A stretch of 64,000 nt of DNA from Nemophila menziesii (lineage: Eukaryota; Streptophyta; Magnoliopsida; Boraginales; Hydrophyllaceae): assembly GCA_029959085.1 (NCBI GenBank), contig JARWIR010000171.1:124001-188000 (forward strand), written 5' to 3'. Shown here piece after piece: positions 11,105 through 22,570 of the stretch (position 1 is its first letter; every line of letters starts with the position of its first letter). The notes beneath the pieces were generated by a model. That model saw only the letters and a program-made list of their open reading frames with translations. It ran no database searches and had not been told where the DNA came from. Made by a program: the position numbers and the translations under genes.

Positions 11105-12271
11105 TTAAGGCAATAACATAGATAATTTCACTAAATGGAACTTCTCTTCCACGAATGACTTCGTTTCCTCATGGCGTGCCCGGGCCCGACCCTCGCTAGA
11201 TATCTCACGTTCAACTAATCTTGCCTCCATTTCGGCCTCGCGTTTAATTGCACGTTCCTCCATACCTTTCAAATATTCGAATATTGAAGTACCACCTCCT
11301 GAGATGTCCATCGTATCTGATTCCTTTAGGTCTTCGGCTATTGGTTTGTTTTTTGTTTTTGCTATTTTTCTATTAGGATGGACGGAATGGCGGTAGCTGG
11401 TTTTGAAATCATCCACACTAAACCTGATAGGGGCTTTAACCTTAACATCAAAGATACCAAGATCTACATCCAACCTCTCTAACATGGTCATGATCAACCT
11501 AGGGAACGGCAGTGGTTCCTTATTTCCTCCTTGCGAATCGTTCACCTTTTCTCGTGTACGCAGCATTTGATACAAGATCACCGCTCCAACATCAAACAAC
11601 TTTAACTTCCATAACCAATATAGCACATTCTGATTGAGAATCGGCCTCTACGAAGGGTGTGTTGTTGTGGTTGGTAGTAGATTAGTAGATGCTATAGCAT
11701 CGACAATTAGCATTTCGTTAGGCATATCAGTTTTTTTAACTCCTATGTGGCTGCTACTTGTTGTCGGGTGGTCCCATTCCTGAATGAATCCCGGAAAGAG
11801 TTCTTCAACCCATGTTGCGTTTCTACCCCCTAGAGCGTCCATTTCCGGAAAGTCTTCACGTAACTCCACTAGCTTTTCAACAGATATCCCGGTGTATATC
11901 GAGGTTATAAGGTCCGTGTCAAACGTATATTCCTTGTCATTCAAAGTAAAAATGAATTTAGAGCGGCATAATTCTTCCCATCTATCTAGTTTACCATTAA
12001 ACCCATCCAGTCTAGCTGTATGAAGCGTGTGATAGAACTCGGCCATAGCTGGTTTGCAATAACCATCCTGATTGATAGGTCCGAAGAACCAAGGTAACTT
12101 ATCTTCCAACTTCATACGCAGTAGATGTCTAATTGTCTCGTCAGGAAGCAACTTTGATTGCACGAAAGAGTGCAAATCAACCACGATTTCGTCTTTCATA
12201 GGTGCGAGTATAAAAGATTCAAAGTTAAACCTTGGCATAGATTTGTGTAAAATGGGGAGACTTATAGACAT
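11105..12271 (-). pseudogene. Transposon-borne ORF with coiled-coil C-terminus, interrupted by TAG
   Basis: Reads leftward from the ATG at 12271-12269 (MSISLPILHKSMPRF), just after an acceptor-like TACGCAG, so an upstream exon is likely. The middle has AEFYHTLHTARLDGF followed by FIFTLNDKEYTFDTDLI. This loosely resembles the FY-L...F motif of the plant transposon protein family, but the match is weak. An in-frame TAG at 11650-11648 separates this from a C-terminal part ending in a charged helical stretch (KGMEERAIKREAEMEARL) likely to be a coiled coil. The TAG may be a mutation, or may lie in a short unrecognised intron. It sits 680 bp from the protease in convergent orientation, which fits MULE cargo. 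Function unknown. Confidence 0.5.
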
Positions 12272-12728
12272 AGCTGCGTACATGCAAAAACAGTACAAAA
12301 GTATGACAAAACAAAAAATATATTCTTTAATAAAATCATCAAAAAACGACAGGGACCTATCGTGCAATTATCTGTAACGAACATGCTTAGATGCAGGGGT
12401 ATAATTTTATAAAATCCAAATTATAAGGACAAGGACTTAAAATGCAATACATTAAACATAGTTAACATGGTCTTCTCCAATAGTTTAATCGAACAATGCC
12501 TAAATAGGCAACTCAAATCTCTATTATGGTATCCATAAATTAGTAGGAATCACACCATTAAATAGTGTATGTACTGTTCAAACTACAGGACGTAATTGTC
12601 ATTCATATATAAAACCTCCCAAAAAAATTAGGGTTCCTCGCAGTTAATTTTCAAATCAGGTTTCCAGAATGTTACCTTGTTAGGTGTTCTTGCGGAGATG
12701 GTGGATTGAGATATATGTCGGAGAAAGC

Positions 12729-12834
12729 TTACCGGCGATGATATTGCTAGAGGGAGCGCCTCCGTCGTTCGTTGAGAGGATTTAGACAAGAATATACGTT
12801 TTATGTTTTGTGTAATGTGACGCTGTTCCGACAT
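12729..12834 (-). CDS. Candidate first exon of the 11105-12271 gene
   Basis: An ATG-started frame (MSEQRHITQNIKRIF...) that runs to a good donor-like CCG|GTAAGC. It lies 450 bp upstream of the acceptor before 12273 and is in the right orientation. The link to the downstream exon is an inference from position and splice signals only. Confidence 0.3.
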
Positions 12835-13160
12835 AGATTTGGGGTAGTTAATGAATTTTTTATTTTTTTTAAATAACCCGTGGGAATGGTTTTGAAAGAA
12901 AAAGATTTAGTGTAATTTTTTTTTAAAAAATTGTTTGGAACCGGGGGTTACACAAAAATTAGGTTTAAATAATTTGTTTTATTAGTTTGTTAATGTTTAG
13001 CTAAATCTACACTGAATAAATAAGCACGAACTTTTATTAAAATTGACATTACAAAGAAAACACATTCTTGGAAATTAGAGAGCGTACAACAAAAACCACG
13101 AAACACACCAACAACACACAACAACAAAAGAGCCTCCAACGAAATCATATTACAGCTAAT

Positions 13161-13444
13161 TTAAGAAATACGGATAACGTTCGAAAGCATCACGGTGAAG
13201 CATGCATCTTTTTCGTACTTACGGCCTAGAACAAACGGTTCTTGGTCAACGTACATGACAAGCTTGGTGTCACAGCGAGCCTTAATCCCATCGCACATTC
13301 GAATGATATCCTTATCCCTTTTTATCTCTACGAGGCCTGAGGTCATGTTCATGCCCTCCGGCACATAGTAGTATTTCAGGAAAATAGGACTATCGTAACC
13401 TAGATAAAATGGCCACCGTAATGGCAAATGAAATTTTCAACCAT
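13161..13444 (-). pseudogene. PB1-like domain remnant of a MULE protein
   Basis: The frame MVENFICHYGGHF starts at 13444 and matches the beginning of the PB1-like domain found at the N-terminus of many plant MULE proteins. After a frameshift near 13400 the end of the domain follows: KYYYVPEGMNMTSGLVEIKR then DKDIIRMCDG and KLVMYVDQEP. The central part of the domain is missing. A better copy, from another element, is at 62622-64000. Non-functional. Confidence 0.6.
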
Positions 13445-14115
13445 CAAACCAGGATGGTTACTTGACACCTTTATTAGTTGTATGTAATAGAATGTTGTTT
13501 GCAAGTGAAAGATAAGGAAAGATGTATGTCTTCCTAAAGTGGTCCTTCTATTTATAGAGGGAAATATGGTTTTTTTTTTGTATAAAGAAACTCAAATGCT
13601 TGTATCACACTTTTTTTACTAAAATTGTAAATAACTTAGGGAATCCTTTCCAATCTCGGCAGACTGTGTGGTCATTTCCTTTAAAACTTATGTCATGTTT
13701 GGCCTATCAAATCCTATTGATATGGAGCTTGGCTCACTCAACGTGTATGTGTTGTAACCTCACCTTTACTCCTTTCCTCTACTTTTAAACTTTTTTTGAT
13801 TCCTCTGCTTATACCTTTATTCGATTCCTCTATTGCATTGGTATTGCTAAGAATATTACTATTACTACTAGCAAACAAGAATTGCAAATAAGTGATTCAA
13901 TTATTAGACCATTCCTGTAGTAGTTGTTGTTGACAAACATTTCAAATCATACAGATATAGGAAATCAAAAAATACAACAATTAAACTACAGATTAGTTTC
14001 AAGAATCACAAATTACAAATGAAGAATTAAAAGTTGTTAAACGAAGAACTGAATTTAAAAATGACAGAATACAAGAGCATCAAACCATGTAATACACCAC
14101 AACCAAACTACGAAA

Positions 14116-14730
14116 TCACCTGTTACAAGCATATAGTAAGACCTCGAATAGGAGTATTAAAACTAGAATTAGTAAAATGTAAATCAGTATCTTGGTTTTG
14201 AAATCCAGGAGTCCCCATTCATAAAGAGCTTTCGGTACATATCCTTCTTCGAGTTGATAACCGTTATACCAAACGCATGATATCGGGGTGCACCATGTAG
14301 TTGTTCTAGTACATTCACATGAAAATTTAATACGTCCTTTATTCCCCCCCAAATCATTATCCTCAACATATACTTTGCAGGGAAGTCCACACCTATCGCA
14401 GTTCACGTTTTCATACCTCACATCTACCTCCTCGTATTTTGTTTTCCTGTCTTGATTCGTGGCAATAAACACCGGTAGTCCGTCTCGCACCCAAGCCACA
14501 CCAACTGGGTTGCACCAACTAATGAACCCCCCGATTTGGCAGTCACACTGGTAAATCATCCTTTCCTTGTTCCCGTTGTGATTACTTAAGTTGATAAAAA
14601 TTTCGAAAATTCTTCCACACGTTCCACAGTACTCGTTCTTGTACCTTATGTCAAGCTCTTCTAGACCTGCCTTCCTGGAAAATAAAGCAAAGAAATATAT
14701 GAGAGTGAAATTAAGGAGAACACAAAACAT
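14116..14730 (-). CDS. Double Cys-rich (GRF-like) zinc-finger protein with C-terminal membrane segment
   Basis: An open frame of 204 codons. The true exon probably begins after TTTTCCAG near residue 19 (RKAGLEELDIRYKNE), since the residues before it look like translated intron. Two related units follow: CGTCGRIFEIF...QCDCQIGGFISWC, and CDRCGLPCKVY...SCECTRTTTWC. Each has CxxCG, about 20 residues, a [N/H]KG[R/K]-like turn, CxC and W-C. The spacing resembles GRF zinc fingers, which bind single-stranded nucleic acid in other proteins. The C-terminus is a hydrophobic stretch (ILIYILLILVLILLFEVLLY), likely a membrane anchor. A paralogue with the same architecture is at 24628-25378. Intact here, but expression and role are unknown. 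Confidence 0.6.
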   Translation of the reverse strand: MFCVLLNFTLIYFFALFSRKAGLEELDIRYKNEYCGTCGRIFEIFINLSNHNGNKERMIYQCDCQIGGFISWCNPVGVAWVRDGLPVFIATNQDRKTKYEEVDVRYENVNCDRCGLPCKVYVEDNDLGGNKGRIKFSCECTRTTTWCTPISCVWYNGYQLEEGYVPKALYEWGLLDFKTKILIYILLILVLILLFEVLLYACNR

Positions 14731-15694
14731 AAATAACTAAGGTAAATCAAATTTAATCAATCTGCGTATAACACTACACAAAGATTACAAAATGACAGCT
14801 ACGTAGAGTAGATAGTATATTGTATGTCAATTCTAATCATATTTAGAGTAATAAAGCGTAAGTGACAATTTAATATATTTGTCTAACAAAGGAATAAAAT
14901 CTAACGTAATTAAATTACTTTAATTAAAACCTAAACTATTTCATGCGAATTTTTCAATTATTGGTATAAAAAACCGTACCAAAGTAGTTTTTTTTCCATA
15001 TGGATGGTTAATTGGAGTAAAGTAGCCGATCGTGGTAGGAGTAGTGACGTTGTTTGTGACTCCGTTAAACACCGGTGACTGAGAGGTGAAGGAGACTGTG
15101 GTCGGAGATGTAGATCGCGATTATAGGAGGCGTACTATCCGCGTTTGAACAGAGTAGGCAAGCTTGTGGCGGCTTCTGATACCGGTGAATGAAAGAGAAA
15201 GGACGCCGTGTGCGGAGATGGAGAAATTCTGGTGTATACTTCTGTGAGTGGAGACGGAAAGGGGCGGCTTCTTCTCCGGTTTAGGGTTTCTTTGTTTTTG
15301 GTAATTTAACAATTTTTTTTAAACCACTTTACATTTCGTTATATGTAAATGGTAATGACTATCTTTCATTGTTTGGTATTTTGACTAGATTTTTTTTTAT
15401 GGTAAAAGTAATATACATTTCATTTTCATTTAATTTTTACGAACTATTACACGAAATGGAACCGAAAATTCGACAATAAATAACAAACATATTTAGATAA
15501 TTCAACATAGTCCCGACTTTAAAAAGACAACACTACCACTGATATCCCTGAATCTAATAATTATACTCGCACTAACTTAAAACTCAAATGTAAAATAAAC
15601 ATGAAAACAACAACATAACATGACGACTGCAACATAGACTCGTTTAAACCTCTCGTAAAGTTGAATATACTCCGCCGGTGGTCGTTTATCCAAC
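14731..15694. other. Non-coding interval, possible 5' exon and promoter of the 14116 gene
   Basis: AT-rich except for 15000-15290, which has moderate GC and an ATG frame on the - strand (15312-15121) with no recognisable domain. This could hold the first exon or leader of the zinc-finger gene. I see nothing else in it. Confidence 0.35.
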
Positions 15695-16075
15695 TTACTG
15701 TGACGGTGGACCTTTACCACGCCTGTCCATGGTTGACAGATCTGTCTTGGGAGTAGGAGCTAGCGCAGGATGTATCGCTTGTTCTGGAAGAGAACGAAAG
15801 TATTGACATTCCCTAATTGGAAACTCTTGCATACGATAATTCTCAAAATGAGAACGAAGAGAGCGTATAACCCTATGACCGTCTATCAAGGTAAGTTGAA
15901 TAAATGATGGCATACCACAGTCACACACATGTGTTTCTGAGTAGTTTTCCGGTGCACTTTCCATTAAAGGGGAAGGTCTTATAACACTGTCTGCGAAATC
16001 ACTTAGCGTATACTCTGGGCTTCTTGGTGGACTGTCTTGCCATCCTTGACTATCGCCTGAGCCATCGTAAGACAT
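15695..16075 (-). CDS. Small CDCG-type (GRF-like) zinc-finger ORF
   Basis: 126 codons: MSYDGSGDSQGWQDSPPRSP, then an acidic/Ser-rich linker, then HVCDCGMPSFIQLTLIDGHR and RECQYFRSLPE. CxCG, a GHR turn and a late Cys before a YF pair suggest a degenerate GRF-type finger. The homologue at 58657-59037 (+) keeps the same length and all these residues, beside a second MULE transposase. Conservation of a full-length frame in two copies argues that this is a real transposon gene. An upstream non-coding stretch is also conserved (16140-16260 against 58500-58620). Function unknown. Confidence 0.6.
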   Translation of the reverse strand: MSYDGSGDSQGWQDSPPRSPEYTLSDFADSVIRPSPLMESAPENYSETHVCDCGMPSFIQLTLIDGHRVIRSLRSHFENYRMQEFPIRECQYFRSLPEQAIHPALAPTPKTDLSTMDRRGKGPPSQ

Positions 16076-16420
16076 TGTTCTAAAATGTTTTTGAATTTGT
16101 AGTATTTCGTGTGTTTGGAGTAGTGATGAAAACGTTTGTTATATAGCTAAAATCTGGAATATAAAATGAAAAAGAAATTATGACTTGCACACATACCTAG
16201 TTGAATTGACTACACACAAACACTAAACAAAAAAAACGTCAGTACTATTTCCTTTATCTAATAAGTTAAAAACTAGGACAATAATGCAATTCGTTACTTT
16301 AATATATATGTATAAAAAAATCAGTTACAACTCACAATATTCCTTCTATAAACTGAATACCCAAACTATAACTTAATACACATTTCAAAATTGATAAAAT
16401 CGTGTCTCGAAATAAACTAA

Positions 16421-17572
16421 TCACCAAACACCTAACGTTGGGTGGTTAACACCTTGGTTTGACCAAAAGTCAACTACCATTGACCCAATGTCTCCTTAGG
16501 CCCAATTTCGAACATCTAACTAGTGAACGCCTAACTTTTTGTGGTTAACACCTTGGTTTGACCAAAAGTCAACTAGCATTGACCAAGTGTCTACTTAGAA
16601 TCAAATTTTGAAATTTAACCACCAAACACCTAACGTTGGGTGGTTAACACCTTGGTTTGACCAAAAGTCAACTACCATTGACCCTATGTCTCCTTAGGCC
16701 CAATTTCGAACATCTAACTAGTGAACGCCTAACTTTGGTTGGTTAACACCTTGGTTTGACCAAAAGTCAACTAGCATTGACCAAGTGTCTACTTAGGATC
16801 AATTTTTGAAATTTAACCACCAAACACCTAACGTTGGGTGGTTAACACCTTGGTTTGACCAAAAGTCAACTACCACTGACCCTATGTCTCCTTAGGCCCA
16901 ATTTCGAACATCTAACTAGTGAACGCCTAAGTTTGATTGGTTAACACCTTGGTTTGACCAAAAGTCAACTACCCTTTACCTAGTGCCTCAATATGATCAA
17001 TCTTGAACATTTTACTATCAAACACCTAACTTTGGGTGGTTAACACCTTGGTTGACCAAAAGTCAACTACCATTGACCCTATGTCTCCTTAGGCCCAATT
17101 TCGAACATCTAACTAGTGAACGCCTAACTTTGGTTGGTTAACACCATGGTTTGACCAAAAGTCAACTACCCTTTACCAAGTGTCTACTTAGGATCAATTT
17201 TTGAAATTTAACCACCAAACACCTAACGTTGGGTGGTTAACACCTTGGTTTGACCAAAAGTCAACTACCATTGACCCTATGTCTCCTTAGGCCCAATTTC
17301 GAACATCTAACTAGTGAACGCCTAACTTTGGTTGGTTAACACCATGGTTTGACCAAAAGTCAACTACCCTTTACCTAGTGCCTCAATATGATCAATCTTG
17401 AACATTTTACTATCAAACACCTAACTTTGGGTGGTTAACACCTTGGTTTGACCAAAAGTCAACTAGCATTGACCAAGTGTCTACTTAGGATCAATTTTTG
17501 AAATTTAACTACCAAATACCTAACTTTGGGTGGTTAAAGCCTTGGTTTGACCAAAAGTCAACTATTTTAACT
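16421..17572 (+). repeat. Tandem array 1: about 12 copies of a 99-bp repeat
   Basis: Each unit holds GGTGGTTAACACC (palindromic around GTTAAC) and TTGACCAAAAGTCAA (inverted repeat with a 5-bp spacer, W-box-like TTGAC at each arm). Units are of three types that partly alternate, giving a higher-order period near 200 bp. The array is the inverted counterpart of array 2 (19844-22109). Confidence 0.93.
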
Positions 17573-18138
17573 AGTGAGTCTATGCGAAAATATATACAAA
17601 GAGGTTGCTATCATTTTCATTTGGGTAAGGTGAAATAGACTACGTTTAACATTACCATATGGTAAGAGTAAACAACTTAATTTTAATAAAAATTTGACAA
17701 AATAATAGTATATTCTTATTGTTTTTTAATGTCTATAATTTAAAATTAAAATAAAAAATTATTATATGACAGTATTAATATTAAATTTTTAACATTTAAT
17801 TAAGAACAATTAATAAAATATAATTTAACGAATAATTTAGTAATTTCTTTTTTTGTCTTGCTACATCATCTCACCATTTTATAATTCGATAAACTTTATA
17901 CGTAAAAACATAAACATAACTACTTGATAGAATTCAACAATACTTACTAGTAGAATAGTTTTTGAATTAAACAAAATCCAAATCTCTACCAAAGGAGAAA
18001 TTTGGAAATTATAGTTCAAACAAGATAAACACAAAATAAATTGTCTTAGCAATAAAGTAACCAAGTGCATTAAAGCATAATTTAAAATAACATATCACAA
18101 AACCATGAAATATTTCAATAAGAGATTTCAACTAATCC
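17573..18138. other. AT-rich interval
   Basis: No gene recognised. Lies between array 1 and the stop codon of the DUF4283/CCHC gene. Confidence 0.5.
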
Positions 18139-19521
18139 TCAGTCTGAATCCATGTGGCATGGATCGGTTTTAGTTTCTTCGGTTGACTCGTCGCTACTCT
18201 CCTTACTAAATTGACCCGCCTCAAGCTTTTTCTTTCTATCTTCTTCTTCCAAAATCGTTCTCCTTTGACGGTTACCTTCTGTACTATAAACCCTAGATTT
18301 GCGTTTGGGAAGCTTTTGTTCATCTTGCCGTTTCAAAATATCAAGTCTTTGCTCGAATGTGAGCGGTGAACAAATGAACTCTTTCCTAGCTGTGCTTCTT
18401 TGATCAGAATCTGTACTCATTTCTACAGTATCAATCTTCAATGGAGAGTTCTTCCCTTCATCGACAGTCTTCGCCACCTCCTCCTCGTTGTGTTTCAGCA
18501 TAGTCTCACCATCTCGCTTGATAACGGTTCGTACTGCTTGCTTTGTAAAATTTCCTTTTCTTACAGCCTCAGCCATGACTTCATCCAGATTATCCATCCT
18601 CTGACCACGCTTAGCACTCGCTTTTTCAGTCGTTATTTTTTCAAGTATCCCCTCCGATGACGGTGATGGGGGTACTTGTTCTTTTCTATCCCAGGTAAAT
18701 GACTCAATATGCGAACTAAATCCCCACCCGAGTTGTTTCCTTATACCATAAAGGGGTTCATCAAGCGTGCTTTTAATCTCGTTATCACTGGACCAAGTTT
18801 TGAACCTCGCCATAGCTTCTGACACTGACAACGGTTCATCGGCCGGGGGGTGGCATTCCTCAACCAAGTGACCTAATCTTCCACATCCATAACAAAAAAT
18901 TCCCAAATTTTCGTATTTGAAAGTGACCCATCCGACCCCGTCTTCCTGACGTAAATACACTCCTGCTGGAATAGGTTCTACAACAGATAATTTCACCCTA
19001 AATCGAAGAATACTAACAAAAGCAGAATCATTCATTGGGAAATCTATCTCTTCTAGTTCGTCAAAACTTTTAGCAAGATTCCTAATAGTGTTAATAGTAT
19101 TTTGGATTTGTGCAAGACCAGTTACCTGTACCCATAGTGAAGTGTATTTTGACTTAAGATATGTACCGTTACAAGGATCGTGACCCTGGTTTATCCCAGC
19201 ATGGAATCCCAGAATATTACCGGGTCGGAGACCCCAGAGCCGGCCACGTTCACTCTTTATATCTAGTTCCATCCTAAAATAATTTTCGTTGACTTCGAAC
19301 ACAGAGAGAGCTCCTCTTACATTCCAGTTGTTTATCACCCATGCATGGAAGGTCTCTAACTCAATCTTCTCTTTTGACAAAACACGAACCATCAATTCTT
19401 TACCCCAGACGCGATGCTCCACGCTTCGAACCACGAAATCCAGTTCTAGTACCTAGATCTCCGACTCTTCGAATGGTAGTATTCTTGTGAGAGGCAAGGA
19501 GTGTCTTGAATATGAAGCCAT
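18139..19521 (-). pseudogene. DUF4283/CCHC zinc-knuckle (Gag-like) protein
   Basis: The ATG at 19521-19519 gives MASYSRHSLPL, matching MATYSRHNLIL of the paralogue at 22571. An in-frame TAG at 19455-19453 follows, then 431 open codons. The N-terminal part has the DUF4283 look (LWGLRPGNILGFHAGI, WVQVTGLAQIQNTI). It leads into GVGWVTFKYENLGIF and the knuckle CYGCGRLGHLVEEC (C-x2-C-x4-H-x4-C). A long charged C-terminus follows (KRGQRMDNLDEVM, Lys/Glu-rich to the end). DUF4283 plus CCHC proteins are ORF1 of plant LINEs or free-standing cargo; no endonuclease or RT lies nearby, so the latter is likelier. Only the early TAG disables it, and a start downstream of it is possible. It lies between inverted arrays 1 and 2. 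Confidence 0.72.
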
Positions 19522-19843
19522 GTTTGTGAAGATTAATCTATTGATAATGGAAAAACTCTATTAGTATTCTGTTAATGGATAATACAGTAAAAAAGGGAAG
19601 AAATCTTACCAGTGTAAATGAGTGGATGTTGAAGATGTTGAAACGTGAGATGAGAATGTGTAGGGACTGAGTTGATGGTGAGGCACGTTTCGTTAATACA
19701 CATTTACACGTAAAGGTCCCACGATGACTCAACTAAGGGAGTTGAAGAGATTAGTTATTAAACCTTCTCCAATACGCTTCGTTAATAGCGTGCATGGTTG
19801 GACGGTTTTTTTTTAATTGTAATATTTTTTTTATTTAAGACAA

Positions 19844-22109
19844 GGAGACACTAGGTAGAGGGTAGTTGACTTTTGGTCAAACAAGGTGTTAACCAACCAA
19901 AATTAAGTGTTTGATAGTAAAATGTTCAAGATTGATCATATTGAGGCACTAGGTAGAGGGTAGTTGACTTTTGGTCAAACCAAGGTGTTAACCACCCAAA
20001 GTTAGGTGTTTGGTAGTAAAATGTTCAAGATTGATCATAGTGAGACACTAGGTAAAGGGTAGTTGACTTTTGGTCAAACCAAGGTGTTTACCACCCAAAG
20101 TAAGGTGTTTGGTATTTTATAGGTTCAAGATTGATCATATTGAGGCACTAGGTAAAGGGTAGTTGACTTTTGGTCAAACCAAGGTATTAACCAACCAAAG
20201 TTAGGTGTTTGGTAGTAAAATGTTCAAGATTGATCATATTGAGGCACTAGGTAAAGGGTAGTTGACTTTTGGTCAAACCAAGGTGTTAACCACCCAAAGT
20301 TAGGTGTTTGGTAGTAAAATGTTCAAGATTGATCATATTGAGGCACTAGGTAAAGGGTAGTTGACTTTTGGTCAAACCAAGGTGTTAACCATCCAAAGTT
20401 GGGTGTTTGGTAGTAAAATGTTCAAGATTGATCATAGTGAGACACTAGGTAAAGGGTAGTTGACTTTTGGTCAAACCAAGGTGTTAACCAACCAAAATTA
20501 AGTGTTTGATAGTAAAATGTTCAAGATTGATCATATTGAGGCACTAGGTAGAGGGTAGTTGACTTTTGGTCAAACCAAGGTGTTAACCACCCAAAGTTAG
20601 GTGTTTGGTAGTAAAATGTTCAAGATTGATCATAGTGAGACACTAGGTAAAGGGTAGTCGACTTTTGGTCAAACCAAGGTGTTTACCACCCAAAGTAAGG
20701 TGTTTGGTATTTTATAGGTTCAAGATTGATCATATTGAGGCACTAGGTAAAGGGTAGTTGACTTTTGGTCAAACCAAGGTGTTAACCAACCAAAGTTAGG
20801 TGTTTGGTAGTAAAATGTTCAAGATTGATCATATTGAGGCACTAGGTAAAGGGTAGTTGACTTTTGGTCAAACCAAGGTGCTAACCACCCAAAGTTAGGT
20901 GTTTGGTAGTAAAATATTCAAGATTGATCATATTGAGGCACTAGGTAAAGGGTAGTTGATTTTTGGTCAAACCAAGGTGTTAACCAACCAAAGTTAGGTG
21001 TTTGGTAGTAAAATGTTCAAGATTGATCATATTGAGGCACTAGGTAAAGGGTAGTTGACTTTTGATCAAACCAAGGTGTTAACCAACCAAAGTAAGGTGT
21101 TTGGTATTTTATAGGTTCAAGATTGATCATATTGAGGCACTAGGTAAAGGGTAGTTGACTTTTGGTCAAACCAAGGTGTTAACCACCCAAAGTTAGGTGT
21201 TTGGTAGTAAAATGTTCAAGATTGATCATATTGAGGCACTAGGTAAAGGGTAGTTGATTTTTGGTCAAACCAAGGTGTTAACCAACCAAAGTTAGGTGTT
21301 TGGTAGTAAAATGTTCAAGATTGATCATATTGAGGCACTAGGTAAAGGGTAGTTGACTTTTGGTCAAACCAAGGTGTTAACCAACCAAAGTAAGGTGTTT
21401 GGTATTTTATAGGTTCAAGATTGATCATATTGAGGCACTAGGTAAACGGTAGTTGACTTTTGGTCAAACCAAGGTGTTAACCAACCAAAGTAAGGTGTTT
21501 GGTATTTTATAGGTTCAAGATTGATCATATTGAGGCACTAGGTAAAGGGTAGTTGACTTTTGGTCAAACCAAGGTGTTAACCACCCAAAGTTAGGTGTTT
21601 GGTAGTAAAATGTTCAAGATTTATCATATTGAGACACTAGGTAAAGGGTAGTTGACTTTTGGTCAAACCAAGGTGTTAACCAACCAAAGTTAGGTGTTTG
21701 GTAGTAAAATGTTCAAGATTGATCATATTGAGGCACTAGGTAAAGGGTAGTTGACTTTTGGTCAAACCAAGGTGTTAACCACTCAAAGTTAGGTGTTTGG
21801 TAGTAAAATGTTCAAGATTGATCCTAAGGAGACACTAGGTAATTGGTAGTTGACTTTTGGTCAAACCAAGGTGTTAACCACCCAAAGTTAGGTGTTTGGT
21901 AGTAAAATGTTCAAGATTTATCATATTGAGACACTAGGTAAAGGGTAGTTGACTTTTGGTCAAACCAAGGTGTTAACCAACCAAAGTTAGGTGTTTGGTA
22001 GTAAAATGTTCAAGATTGATCATATTGAGGCACTAGGTAAAGGGTAGTTGACTTTTAGTCAAACCAAGGTGTTAACCACCCAAAGTTAGGTGTTTGGTAT
22101 TTTATAGGT
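19844..22109 (-). repeat. Tandem array 2: about 23 copies of the 99-bp repeat, inverted
   Basis: The reverse complement of the array 1 repeat, with a consensus containing TTGACTTTTGGTCAA and GGTGTTAACCACC. I counted 23 TTGAC..GTCAA cores by eye. Units are nearly uniform and match one sub-type of array 1 (the one ending GATTGATCATATTGAGGCAC); some carry TATTTTATAGG in place of AGTAAAATG. The outermost units of both arrays end in the same phase. Confidence 0.94.
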
Positions 22110-22570
22110 TTTTTTCTTTTTGGCCCACGAATCCATTTAGGGCGAACGTGTATGTTCCAACTTCCAAATGATGCTTCAAATAGATACTATAGAAGGTTAA
22201 CAACCTTCGTGGGGATTCTAATGGACCTTTGGTTACCCGACAAGCCAACACGTGTCTCACACCACCAGATAACATTACAATTTACAAAATTACCGTCCTT
22301 TCCATTTCCCTATTCACTTCATTTGAGTTTCTATCACGTTTCATTACTCAGAAAGCAACTGCTACCTTTATCCATTAACAGAAGCAAAAATTTATCAAGG
22401 TTTACATCTACAATATTAACGGAATTTCTCGTTCGCCATCTCCACTGCTCGAATATTTTAACACATGTAATAGTCTTCTGTTAATATACATTCAACATTC
22501 ACAACTAATTGTTTATACATTAGCCATACATTAAACTTCTTGCGCTACTTCGTGTATAGGTCCGATAAAC

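Noticed and set aside
16421..17572. CRISPR-like array
   Set aside because: The units are contiguous 99-bp tandem repeats without unique spacers, and the genome is a plant.
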